Of a stretch of 15,192 nt of DNA, positions 6,392 to 14,216 are shown in pieces. This DNA comes from WRIS01 sp050945135 (lineage in GTDB: Bacteria; Actinomycetota; Coriobacteriia; Coriobacteriales; Eggerthellaceae). The DNA is taken from contig JBMNSJ010000048.1 in NCBI GenBank assembly GCA_050945135.1, positions 1-15,192 on the forward strand. Reading direction: 5' to 3'. Below the pieces are notes generated by a model. That model was given only the letters and a program-made list of their open reading frames with translations, made no database searches and was not told the origin of the DNA. The position numbers and the translations under genes were made by a program. Position 1 is the stretch's first letter. The number at the start of each line of letters is the position of its first letter.

Positions 6392-6499
6392 TCATCTTTC
6401 TTTTGCGGTTTCAGCTCTACGGTGCTCATTAAGGGCGCTAGAGTCGAAGTAGGTATTCGTAGTGCTCTCGCTACAGGATAACAAATCACAGTGCGCCAA
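6392..6499 (-). CDS. Possible 35-residue small ORF leading into the DUF711 gene
   Basis: On the minus strand AAGGAG (6511-6506) sits 6 nt before a TTG at 6499-6497, an ideal arrangement. The frame runs 35 codons to a TGA at 6394-6392. That stop overlaps the DUF711 ribosome binding site and lies 6 nt before its ATG, so the two would be translationally coupled. The peptide (two Cys, hydrophilic C-terminus) matches nothing I recognise, and TTG starts are weak evidence. It could be a leader peptide or a chance ORF. Confidence 0.25.
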   Translation of the reverse strand: MAHCDLLSCSESTTNTYFDSSALNEHRRAETAKER

Positions 6500-6541
6500 G
6501 CGCCGCTCCTTGAGTTTTTCTCGCGATTCTTCTTCATCTCG

Positions 6542-6593
6542 TTGCGTATGGCAAAATACTGTGTACTATGTAAATGAACAACGTGTTCATTAA
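6542..6593 (+). promoter_or_regulatory. tetR promoter with 19-bp dyad operator at the start site
   Basis: TTGCGT (6542-6547) and TACTAT (6564-6569), 16 nt apart, make a plausible promoter with transcription starting near 6576. AATGAACA-ACG-TGTTCATT at 6573-6591 is a perfect inverted repeat with 8-bp arms, of the size TetR dimers usually bind. It covers the predicted start site and lies in the gap divergent from the DUF711 gene, so autorepression is likely. The half-site TG(C/T)TCATTA recurs at 6423-6431 (before DUF711) and 7284-7292 (before the large activase gene). Confidence 0.65.
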
Positions 6594-6632
6594 TAGCCAA
6601 AGTGTTCAAAACGCCAGAAGAGAGTTGAGAAT

Positions 6633-7277
6633 ATGGCAGTAGCTGAAGAACTTAGGGAGGCAGCGCCGGCGACGATTTTAGTTGAAGACCGTCGGATTAC
6701 CCGCTCTAAAAAGGCCTTACGCGATGCCTTGATTTCGCTTATGGAAGAAAAAGGATTTGAATCCCTTACCGTAAACGATCTTTGCGCGCGCGCTGATTTG
6801 AATCGCGGAACTTTCTATAACCACTACCAGGATAAATATGAGCTACTCGCCAGCTTTGAGGATGAGATGATGGCCGGGCTCGACTCGTGGCAGTCGCGCA
6901 TGGGCCAAATAAGCATCGGTGATTTGGCGGCGTATCGTTTAAAGAAGCGGCCTTTACCTTTTCTTGTCGAGCTGTTTGAGTATCTTAAGGCAGAAGGCGA
7001 CTTTCTCCATGCGGTGCTCGGTCCGGGAGGCGATGTGTGTTTTGGCCCGCGCTTGCGCGATTCGGTCTGCGGCCACCTCATCCACTCAATTCTTCACGAG
7101 CAATACCGTACTGATACCAGCCCATTTGTAAGCTATTACGTTGCCTATTATGCATCAGCATATCTCGGTGTAATTTCGCGATGGATAGAAACAGGAATGC
7201 AGGAAGACGCTGAAGAGATGGCCCTCATTGCTATGAGGCTTTTCTTTATCAAGCCCGGTGAATCGATCAAATTGTAA
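6633..7277 (+). CDS. TetR/AcrR-family transcriptional regulator
   Basis: The 214-residue product has the TetR N-terminal DNA-binding domain at about residues 22-78: RITRSKKALRDALISLMEEKGF, then SLTVNDLCARADLNRG and the recognition helix TFYNHYQDKYELL. The C-terminal half (about 85-205) is the helical ligand and dimerisation domain; GVISRWIETGMQ near 180-192 resembles the DhaS-like/TetR_C_8 group, and the ligand is unknown. The ATG at 6633 follows a purine-rich AGAGAG. A strong dyad upstream suggests autoregulation. The large acyl-CoA dehydratase activase gene begins 39 nt downstream and is the most likely target, with the divergent DUF711 gene second. Confidence 0.93.
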   Translation: MAVAEELREAAPATILVEDRRITRSKKALRDALISLMEEKGFESLTVNDLCARADLNRGTFYNHYQDKYELLASFEDEMMAGLDSWQSRMGQISIGDLAAYRLKKRPLPFLVELFEYLKAEGDFLHAVLGPGGDVCFGPRLRDSVCGHLIHSILHEQYRTDTSPFVSYYVAYYASAYLGVISRWIETGMQEDAEEMALIAMRLFFIKPGESIKL

Positions 7278-7300
7278 ATGCTGTGCTCATTAGGCAGCAT
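7278..7300 (+). other. Small inverted repeat just before the activase ribosome binding site
   Basis: ATGCTG (7278-7283) and CAGCAT (7295-7300) are complementary across an 11-nt loop that contains TGCTCATTA, a half-site like those in the tetR operator. The repeat starts directly after the tetR stop and ends 2 nt before AGAAGGAG. It could be a regulator site or a weak RNA hairpin affecting translation. Six pairs alone are not strong evidence. Confidence 0.35.
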
Positions 7301-7316
7301 ATAGAAGGAGTTTATA

Positions 7317-10300
7317 GTGACAAACGCAATCGAAATCGAGGAGAAAAGCAATCTCCACATCGGTATCGATGTGGGTTCAACCACGGTCAAGCTGGCCATT
7401 CTCGATAACGAGAATCGAATTCAATACTCGCTGTATCGACGTCATCATGCCGATGTGAGAGCTACCATTATTGAGGTGCTTGAAGAAACAGCCGAGCAAT
7501 TCGGTGACAAGCCAATGACTATCGCAATTACTGGTTCGGGCGGGCTTTTGCTCGCTCAATGGCTCGATCTCGAGTTTGTGCAGGAAGTCATTTCGTCTAA
7601 AACTGCAGTCGAAACTTTTATCCCACAAACTGACGTTGCAATTGAGCTGGGCGGAGAAGATGCAAAGATTATCTACTTTGACCAGGGCATTGAGCAGCGC
7701 ATGAACGGAACCTGTGCAGGCGGTACGGGCGCGTTTATCGACCAGATGGCCTCACTGGTGAACACAGATGCTGGCGGACTTAACGATTTAGCGGCGAGCC
7801 ACGAAACCATTTATCCGATTGCTTCGCGTTGCGGTGTGTTTGCAAAAACTGACGTGCAGCCCTTGCTCAATGAAGGCGCACGCAAAGAAGACATTGCGGC
7901 TTCCATTTTCCAGTCGGTGGTAACGCAAACCATCTCCGGACTCGCTTGCGGCCGTCCCATCAGGGGACATGTTGCTTTTCTTGGTGGTCCTTTGCAGTAC
8001 TTACCTGAACTTCGCACGCGCTTTTACGAAACGCTCGCTCTTGATGAGGAGCATATTATCGTCCCGGAAAACGCCCACCTCTTTGTCGCGAGCGGTTGCG
8101 CCCTGGCATCTAAAGAGGGCAAGCCCGAGCGCCTTAACGATGTGGTCGAGCGCCTAAAAACTCTTGGAGATGTGCAAGGTTCCGAGGTTGTTCGCCTGGA
8201 TCCATTATTTGTGGACGAAGCAGACTATCTTGAGTTTAAGGAGCGCCACGCAGGCGAATGCGTGAAGCGAGCCAATCTGGATAGCTACGAAGGGCTCGCT
8301 TACCTGGGGATTGACGCTGGATCAACCACCTTCAAGGCGGCTCTCATCGACGAAGATGGAGCACTGTTGTGGACCTATTACGTTAACAACAAAGGCGATG
8401 TGTTGGGTTGTGCAAAAACCGCCTTACGTGAGATGTATAAAGCGCTTCCCGTAAATCCTCAAACAGGAGAAAGTCGCGTACGCATCGGGCAGGCAACAGT
8501 TACCGGTTATGGTGAGGGTCTCTTGCTCGAAGCTCTCCAGGTTGATTCAGGTGAAATCGAGACCGTCGCACACCTTCGGGGTGCGCAAGAAATGCTGCCC
8601 GGTGTTGAGTTCATCCTCGATATTGGCGGCCAGGATATGAAGTGTTTGCGCGTGAAAGATGGCGTTATCGACCACATTATGCTCAATGAAGCCTGTTCGA
8701 GCGGCTGCGGTTCTTTTATTGAGAGCTTTGCTTCTGGTCTTGATTTAGAGATTTCTGAGTTCGCACAAACCGCCATCCAGGCAGAAAAGCCCATTGACCT
8801 TGGTAGTCGCTGCACCGTTTTCATGAACAGTCGCGTCAAGCAGGCACAAAAAGAGGGCGCCACGGTAGGCGATATCGCTGCAGGTCTTGCCTTGTCAGTA
8901 ATCAAAAACGCTCTATTTAAGGTTATAAAAATACGTGACCCTCGCGATGTGGGCGAGAAGGTCATCGTGCAAGGCGGTACATTCCTAAACGACGCTGTCC
9001 TGCGTTCTTTCGAACAACTTTCCGAAGTAAACGCGGTGCGTCCTGATATCGCAGGCAATATGGGCGCTTTCGGTGCAGCCTTGCTAGCGCGTGATCGATT
9101 CAACGACGCACAACGCAGAATGGGATCGCGTGGCACGGTTAAGACGCGTCTGCTCTCGCTCGACCAAATAGATGCGCTCAGCCCCACACATCGTACAGTG
9201 CGTTGTAAGGGCTGTTCAAATAGCTGTTTGCTTACTATCAACGATTTTGGAACCGATGAAAGCACGGGAAAGCGCCGTCGTTTCATTACCGGAAATCGCT
9301 GCGAAAAGGGCGCGGGAACGGTTGATGAGAGCAAAAACGTTCCCAATCTTTTCGAGTATAAAACCTCACGCTTGTTTAGTTATGTTCCTCTTCCTCGTGA
9401 AAAAGCAGAGAGAGGCACAATCGGTATTCCTCGCGTGCTTAATATGTATGAGAATTATCCGTTTTGGTTTACCTTCTTCACTAATCTGGGCTTTCGCGTA
9501 GAAATCTCTGATCCATCTACCAAGAAAACCTATGAGGCTGGTATCGAGAGTATGCCATCAGAATCTGTATGCTATCCGGCAAAACTGAGTCATGGGCACA
9601 TTATGGATTTGCTAAAACGTGATTTGGATTTCATCTGGATGCCGTGCTCGAAGTGGGAGCGCAAAGAGGATGAAGGCGCTCGAAATCACTTCAATTGCCC
9701 CATTGTCATGAGTTATTCGGAGGCTTTGCGCCTCAATATTGATGAGCTACGAGACTCCGATATTGCTTTCTTGAACCCGTTTTTGCCCTACGACCAAAAA
9801 GAGCATTTGAAGAAGCGTCTCTATGTTGAGCTGGTCGAAAACAATCCTGAGCTTATGCGCAGACATGCATCGGCTCCTACGCAAGAAGAAGTAGATGCTG
9901 CAGTCGATCTTGCATGGGATGAAGATATCGCTTTCAAGAATGACATGCGTGCAAAAGGCGAAGAAACGCTGAAATGGATGGAAGAAACTAAGACGCACGG
10001 CATTGTGTTGGCAGGCCGACCCTATCACGTTGACCCCGAGATCAATCATGCGATTCCCGAGCTTTTAACCAGCTTTGGGCTGGCGGTTCTTACCGAGGAT
10101 TCTATTGCGCACTTGGGTCATCTTGAGCGGCCAATCAGGCTTTTTGATCAGTGGATGTATCACACTCGTCTGTTTGCGTCTGCGAAGGTAGCAACCGAAC
10201 GTAGCGATCTTGACCTTATCCAGCTTAATAGTTTTGGTTGTGGTCTAGATGCCTTGACTACCGATCAGGTGCAGGAAATTCTTGAGGCGTCAGGCAAAAT

Positions 10301-11945
10301 ATATACCGTGCTCAAGATTGACGAAGTTTCAAACTTAGGCGCTGCGCGTATTCGCGTTCGCTCGCTACTGGCTGCCCTCAAGGATCAAGCCGATGAAGCT
10401 GCCGAAAATGATTCCATGAACAGGGGTTGTCCGGTTGGAGACATTATCGAGCAGAACATGCTTGATGAAGTTAATGCACGCATTGAGGCAAAAACGGGAC
10501 AAACTGAAGCAAAGATTGCTGCCGAAATCACCGGATTCAAACAGCGCGAAAGCAATTCTACTGAGTTTGAACGTGCCGTTTATACCGAAGAAATGAAGGA
10601 GCAAGGCTATACCATCCTTGCACCACAAATGGCTCCGATTCACTTTGAGCTGCTCATGCCTATATTCCACCGCTTTGGCTACAATGTTGAGCTTTTGCCA
10701 TCGGTTGACCATGGTGCGGTTGATGCAGGACTTAAGTTTGTTAACAACGACATTTGCTACCCCTCGGTTTTGGTTACTGGTCAAATCATGGAAGCAGTCA
10801 CTTCAGGAAAGTATGACACGGATAAGCTTGCCATTATCGTTTCGCAAACCGGAGGCGGATGCCGCGCAACTAACTACATCGCGCTCATTCGCAAGGCACT
10901 AAAATCTATCGGCCTAGGACATATCCCCGTCATCTCGCTGTCTTCGAAAAATCTTGACGGCGATCATCCTGGCTTCAAAATTACACCTACTATGTTGCTT
11001 CAAGCAGTATATGCCCTGATCTATGGCGACTTGCTTATGATGTGTCTCTATCGCACTCGTCCTTATGAGGTGGAGCCGGGTAGCGTGAATCGCCTGTATG
11101 ATTACTGGATGGAAACGTGCTCAAAGCAGCTTATTGAGGGTGAAAAACGAGGACGATTCAAGAAAACTATCAAGAAGATTATTGATGATTTCGATACGAT
11201 TCCGTTAAAAGGTGAAGGAACAAAGCCGCGCGTCGGTGTGGTTGGCGAGATTCTCGTTAAGTTCCATCCCACCGCAAACAACCAAATCATCGACATTATC
11301 GAAAACGAAGGTTGCGAAGCAGTTGTGCCAGGGCTCATCGAGTTCTTCCTCTTTGGCATTGCTGGTGCTATTTTCCAGAAGGACCCTTTGGGACGTTCTG
11401 CGAAGGGAGCTTTTGGTTCTCGTATCGCGCTGTCGGTTATTGCGAAATTTAGGGCACCTGTTACCAAAGCGCTCCATAAATCAAATCGCTTCGAACCACC
11501 TGCGAGTATTTATGAGCTCTCCGAATATGCAAGTGAGATTCTGAGTCTGTGCAATTCGATGGGAGAGGGCTGGCTCTTAACTGCCGAGATGGTTGAGCTC
11601 ATCAAGATAGGCGCCCCGAATATTGTGTGCACGCAGCCTTTTGCTTGCTTGCCGAATCACGTGGTGGGTCGAGCGGTAATAAAAGAGTTGCGACGCAGAT
11701 ATCCCGATAGCAATATCGTCGCTGTTGATTACGACCCCGGCGCATCAGAGGTTAACCAGCTCAATCGCATCAAGCTGATGATTTCTGTTGCTAAGGCTAA
11801 TCTCGCAGCGAAGGTCAACGAGGCTCGAGACACCAGAGATAGCTTCGTTGAATCCGGTAGAGAAAAACCAGAGCAAGAAACCTTTAGCACTCTTGATGTC
11901 GAAACAGAGCAAGTAAGCGAAGAACGCGAGCTCGTCACCAAATAG
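7317..11945 (+). CDS. Giant 2-hydroxyacyl-CoA dehydratase activase-like protein (two BadF/BcrA ATPase modules + DUF2229 + HgdB-like module)
   Basis: This 1542-residue protein starts at a GTG behind AGAAGGAG. Two actin-fold ATPase modules (BadF/BadG/BcrA/BcrD family) come first. Module 1, about 13-260, has GIDVGSTTVK, GGEDAK (~112) and NGTCAGGTGAF with Cys133. Module 2, about 329-590, has GIDAGSTTFK, DIGGQDMK (~435) and NEACSSGCGSF with Cys460. In HgdC-type activases these Cys bind a [4Fe-4S] cluster shared by a dimer and ATP drives electron transfer to the dehydratase. A cluster of Cys630, 633, 637 and 662 follows. Residues about 702-930 are DUF2229 (CoA_E_activ) and about 1088-1500 resemble the HgdB/D dehydratase component. 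Such fusions occur in anaerobic Clostridia and Coriobacteria; their substrate is unknown. The last ~40 residues are charged and look non-conserved. Confidence 0.93.
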   Translation: MTNAIEIEEKSNLHIGIDVGSTTVKLAILDNENRIQYSLYRRHHADVRATIIEVLEETAEQFGDKPMTIAITGSGGLLLAQWLDLEFVQEVISSKTAVETFIPQTDVAIELGGEDAKIIYFDQGIEQRMNGTCAGGTGAFIDQMASLVNTDAGGLNDLAASHETIYPIASRCGVFAKTDVQPLLNEGARKEDIAASIFQSVVTQTISGLACGRPIRGHVAFLGGPLQYLPELRTRFYETLALDEEHIIVPENAHLFVASGCALASKEGKPERLNDVVERLKTLGDVQGSEVVRLDPLFVDEADYLEFKERHAGECVKRANLDSYEGLAYLGIDAGSTTFKAALIDEDGALLWTYYVNNKGDVLGCAKTALREMYKALPVNPQTGESRVRIGQATVTGYGEGLLLEALQVDSGEIETVAHLRGAQEMLPGVEFILDIGGQDMKCLRVKDGVIDHIMLNEACSSGCGSFIESFASGLDLEISEFAQTAIQAEKPIDLGSRCTVFMNSRVKQAQKEGATVGDIAAGLALSVIKNALFKVIKIRDPRDVGEKVIVQGGTFLNDAVLRSFEQLSEVNAVRPDIAGNMGAFGAALLARDRFNDAQRRMGSRGTVKTRLLSLDQIDALSPTHRTVRCKGCSNSCLLTINDFGTDESTGKRRRFITGNRCEKGAGTVDESKNVPNLFEYKTSRLFSYVPLPREKAERGTIGIPRVLNMYENYPFWFTFFTNLGFRVEISDPSTKKTYEAGIESMPSESVCYPAKLSHGHIMDLLKRDLDFIWMPCSKWERKEDEGARNHFNCPIVMSYSEALRLNIDELRDSDIAFLNPFLPYDQKEHLKKRLYVELVENNPELMRRHASAPTQEEVDAAVDLAWDEDIAFKNDMRAKGEETLKWMEETKTHGIVLAGRPYHVDPEINHAIPELLTSFGLAVLTEDSIAHLGHLERPIRLFDQWMYHTRLFASAKVATERSDLDLIQLNSFGCGLDALTTDQVQEILEASGKIYTVLKIDEVSNLGAARIRVRSLLAALKDQADEAAENDSMNRGCPVGDIIEQNMLDEVNARIEAKTGQTEAKIAAEITGFKQRESNSTEFERAVYTEEMKEQGYTILAPQMAPIHFELLMPIFHRFGYNVELLPSVDHGAVDAGLKFVNNDICYPSVLVTGQIMEAVTSGKYDTDKLAIIVSQTGGGCRATNYIALIRKALKSIGLGHIPVISLSSKNLDGDHPGFKITPTMLLQAVYALIYGDLLMMCLYRTRPYEVEPGSVNRLYDYWMETCSKQLIEGEKRGRFKKTIKKIIDDFDTIPLKGEGTKPRVGVVGEILVKFHPTANNQIIDIIENEGCEAVVPGLIEFFLFGIAGAIFQKDPLGRSAKGAFGSRIALSVIAKFRAPVTKALHKSNRFEPPASIYELSEYASEILSLCNSMGEGWLLTAEMVELIKIGAPNIVCTQPFACLPNHVVGRAVIKELRRRYPDSNIVAVDYDPGASEVNQLNRIKLMISVAKANLAAKVNEARDTRDSFVESGREKPEQETFSTLDVETEQVSEERELVTK

Positions 11946-11960
11946 TTCGGGGGGCGCCAC

Positions 11961-12815
11961 ATGCCAGAAGGCAAACTTTACATATGTCCAACACCCATTG
12001 GCAACATGGCTGATGTGAGTTTGCGTGTATTGGAGGCGCTTCGGAATGCCGACGTGATTTGTGCCGAAGACACGCGCGTCACGGGAAAACTTCTGAGTGT
12101 TCATGGGATTGAAAAACGCATTGAGCGCCTCGATGAAGCCATGATTGAAAAGCGCCTGGATACTCTTGTCGAGCGTATTAGGGCTGGTGAGAGCATAGCT
12201 TATTGTAGTGACGCGGGCATGCCGGGTGTTTCAGATCCGGGCTTGCGTTTGGTGCGTGCTGCCCAAGATGCGAAGCTAGCTTACGAGGTCTTGCCGGGCC
12301 CCTCGGCGCTTACTACTGCCTACGTGGCCAGCGGATTTACCGTGCCCAATTTCTTTTTCGGGGGATTTTTGCCGCGTAAGGCGGGAGAGTGTAGCACTAC
12401 CCTTGAATCCATGAAAACTCTTGATGCGGTATTGATTTTCTACGAAAGCCCCAAGCGCTTGGTGGCCTCGCTTTCAAGAATAGCCGAAGCTTTCCCTTAT
12501 CGTGAGGTGGCGGTATGTCGAGAGCTTACAAAGCTCCACGAAGAAGTTGTGCGCATGCCTGCACTCGAGCTTCATCAGGTATTTCTAGAGAGAGAAGAGC
12601 ATTCTTCGATAAAAGGTGAAATCGTAGTGGTAATCGATGCTCCAAGCAAAGACGAGCGAGCACATGCAGGTCAAGAGCGCATGAGAGACGCTCGACTGCG
12701 TGCGATAGAGCTTAAGGAGCAAGGCGGCTTCTCGAATAAAGACATTGCGAGGCTCTTGCAGACAGAGTTTGATATCGCGCGTAATGATGCCTATAACATC
12801 GCTGTTGCACTATGA
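11961..12815 (+). CDS. rsmI: 16S rRNA (cytidine-1402-2'-O)-methyltransferase
   Basis: RsmI methylates the ribose of C1402 in the ribosomal P site using SAM. The 284-residue length is typical. Family motifs are CPTPIGN at 9-15, AEDTRVTGKLL at 35-45, the YCSDAGMPGVSDPG loop at 81-94, VLPGPSALTTA at 110-120, FFGGFLPRK at 132-140 and FYESPKRL at 160-167. The last ~30 residues (SNKDIARLLQTE...AYNIAVAL) match the small helix-turn-helix C-terminal extension seen in RsmI. The ATG lies 15 nt after the activase stop, with only a G-rich, weak ribosome binding site. The stop overlaps the next gene's ATG (ATGA), which points to coupled translation. Confidence 0.96.
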   Translation: MPEGKLYICPTPIGNMADVSLRVLEALRNADVICAEDTRVTGKLLSVHGIEKRIERLDEAMIEKRLDTLVERIRAGESIAYCSDAGMPGVSDPGLRLVRAAQDAKLAYEVLPGPSALTTAYVASGFTVPNFFFGGFLPRKAGECSTTLESMKTLDAVLIFYESPKRLVASLSRIAEAFPYREVAVCRELTKLHEEVVRMPALELHQVFLEREEHSSIKGEIVVVIDAPSKDERAHAGQERMRDARLRAIELKEQGGFSNKDIARLLQTEFDIARNDAYNIAVAL

Positions 12816-13408
12816 GATCCACAAAGAAAAAATCCAAGCGTGCGTTAACTACCTCGGAGTTTGTTGTGGAAGACATACCAGTTGTGTTTACGCGCAAGCA
12901 GGTTAAGAACATCAACTTTCGCGTGAAAGCCCCTGATGGACACGTAGAGGTGTCTGCGCCATATTGGGTAGATGAGGCTACTATTAAGCAACACGTTAGC
13001 GCTCGAAAAGAGTGGATTCGCGCCAAGCAGGCGCAGTTACGCCTCTCTCGTCTACACGCCCCGCGCATGAGTGCGCCTGAGCTTGCCGAAGCAAAAAAGC
13101 TTACAGCTGCTCGTGCCGAGCCTTATTTCGCCTACTGGGAACAACGTATTGGGGTGAAAGCTAAGGTTTTCGCCTATCGAGAAATGAGCAGCAGATGGGG
13201 AAGCTGCAACCCTCGTACCGGACGCATCTGCCTCAACACGCGTTTACTTGATTACCCAGAAGAATGCCTTGAGTATGTGGTGGTGCACGAGCTGTGTCAT
13301 CTTATCGAAGGAGGTCATGGCCCTGCTTTCAAGGCGCTTTTGGATGAACATCTGCCTGATTGGCGACAACGGCGCGCCCAGCTGCGTTCTGAGATTTCGC
13401 CAAACTAG
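12812..13408 (+). CDS. YgjP-like (DUF45 / M48-type) metal-dependent hydrolase
   Basis: The 198-residue protein carries the zinc-binding HELCH motif at 159-163, with Glu160 as the general base and His169 as a probable third ligand (H-x5-H). Before this comes the YgjP hallmark MSSRWGSCNPRTGRICLN at about 125-142. The N-terminal part (about 20-65) has the usual VKNINFRVK strand pattern. The family is predicted to be a cytosolic metalloprotease or metal-dependent hydrolase; its substrate is not established. The ATG overlaps the rsmI stop by 4 nt without its own strong ribosome binding site, so expression should depend on rsmI. No clear terminator follows. Confidence 0.92.
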   Translation: MRSTKKKSKRALTTSEFVVEDIPVVFTRKQVKNINFRVKAPDGHVEVSAPYWVDEATIKQHVSARKEWIRAKQAQLRLSRLHAPRMSAPELAEAKKLTAARAEPYFAYWEQRIGVKAKVFAYREMSSRWGSCNPRTGRICLNTRLLDYPEECLEYVVVHELCHLIEGGHGPAFKALLDEHLPDWRQRRAQLRSEISPN

Positions 13409-13782
13409 AATAAGCGGCTCACGAAAGATAGGGCATGCGAACAGGTGCATCCAGCATCGAGCGCGGTACTCACTTTTCGCCTGCGTCCAGCTACCGCGGC
13501 TGGGCGCGACATCGCTGTATCTTCGCCGCAGAAATCTATCTTGCGAATTTGGGCAGGATTTTGGCGCGAAACTGCTCCCGCTTGCATTTTGAAGGCCATG
13601 CAGAGGGGTTTGGGCGCCTTCACGCTGTTATCGGAATGGAGGTCGAGCGAATAATACCAGGTCGCATAATCTGTCCCCACGAAATCCTGCAAGCGAAAGC
13701 AGTTTCGTGCCACGAAAGGCGCTCAATCGCAGATGTAGGTTGGCACGAGCTGGAATTGAGTGAAGAAGTGCAGTCCGACAGA

Positions 13783-13919
13783 ACAGCTACGTCAAAGCAG
13801 AAGCGCGCTTTGACGCAAAGACATCGCCAAAGCTGAGCCCCCCCTAAACTCACAGCTACGCCAAACGCAGAGGCCCCCTAAACCCGCAGCCTCGTCGAGC
13901 GCAAAAGTGCTCCCTGACG
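13783..13919. repeat. Degenerate ~34-nt tandem repeat, about four copies
   Basis: Copies begin near 13783 (ACAGCTACGTCAAAGC), 13821 (ACATCGCCAAAGC), 13852 (ACAGCTACGCCAAACGCAG) and 13886 (GCAGCCTCGTCGAGCGCA). CCCCCTAAAC recurs at the end of copies two and three. Copies three and four are each 34 nt; the first two differ slightly in length. The decay suggests an old array. The wording resembles the GCCAAGCCAAAGC repeat at 4890-4965, so both may belong to one intergenic repeat class, but this is only an impression. Confidence 0.55.
13790..13815. other. 9-bp perfect hairpin
   Basis: CGTCAAAGC (13790-13798) pairs with GCTTTGACG (13807-13815) around an 8-nt loop. No T-run follows on either strand, so an intrinsic terminator is doubtful. 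It sits inside the first copy of the degenerate repeat array. Confidence 0.6.
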
Positions 13920-14038
13920 TAGAATTTGCAGCGAAACTCATCAAAACGACTATCTCCAAGTACAAAATTGCGATAGCTTACAGGTTTTCCTGAAATCCCG
14001 AGAGCTATGGAAGGAGAATCTCGCGTGTTGCCTGCATA

Positions 14039-14188
14039 ATGCCTGGTGATTACTGCAATGAGGCACACGCAGCAGTAAGCAATCGAAGTTTTGTACTTGA
14101 GGAAGGGGCTGCAGACGCGTTTCAATCTTTTGTGAGAGGTGTTGCCTGCTGGAAAGCGTTTCATCCAGTCGCGCATGATAGTATATGA
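14039..14188 (+). CDS. Possible 49-residue small ORF before the acetyltransferase gene
   Basis: An ATG at 14039 opens 49 codons to a TGA at 14186-14188, with a balanced composition (MPGDYCNEAHAAV...FQSFVRGVACW). GAAGGAG lies about 22 nt before the ATG, too far to serve it well; a GTG closer to that site is followed by a stop after four codons. The ORF overlaps the predicted acetyltransferase promoter. No known family is recognised and chance is a good explanation. Confidence 0.15.
   Translation: MPGDYCNEAHAAVSNRSFVLEEGAADAFQSFVRGVACWKAFHPVAHDSI
14159..14187 (+). promoter_or_regulatory. Candidate promoter of the acetyltransferase gene
   Basis: TTTCAT (14159-14164) and TATATG (14182-14187) are separated by 17 nt. 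Transcription would start near 14194, leaving a ~23-nt leader with AAAAGGGGG before the ATG at 14217. Both hexamers deviate from consensus, so this is a tentative assignment. Confidence 0.35.
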
Positions 14189-14216
14189 GAGTCGTATAAA
14201 AGAAAAGGGGGCAAGC

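Larger units (their letters stand above)
13409..14216. other. 808-nt stretch without a convincing gene: repeats, a hairpin, possible decayed or dispersed element
   Basis: Several overlapping frames of 70-130 codons are open on both strands here, but none has a good ribosome binding site plus a recognisable domain. Long mutually overlapping open frames on both strands are usual for GC-balanced non-coding DNA. Visible structure: a TTTCGTG-C-CACGAAA palindrome at 13703-13717, a 9-bp hairpin at 13790-13815, and a degenerate ~34-nt repeat at 13783-13919. The last part holds the acetyltransferase promoter region. I see no tmRNA, RNase P, SRP or tRNA signature. Confidence 0.6.

Noticed and set aside
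13703..13717. TTTCGTG-C-CACGAAA palindrome as a second parS site
   Set aside because: The core is CGTGCCACG and not CACGTG, so it does not fit the parS consensus; kept only as a palindrome.
13405..13836. Overlapping ORFs of 102 (minus) and 133 (plus) codons
   Set aside because: They occupy the same DNA on opposite strands, lack convincing ribosome binding sites and show no known motif.
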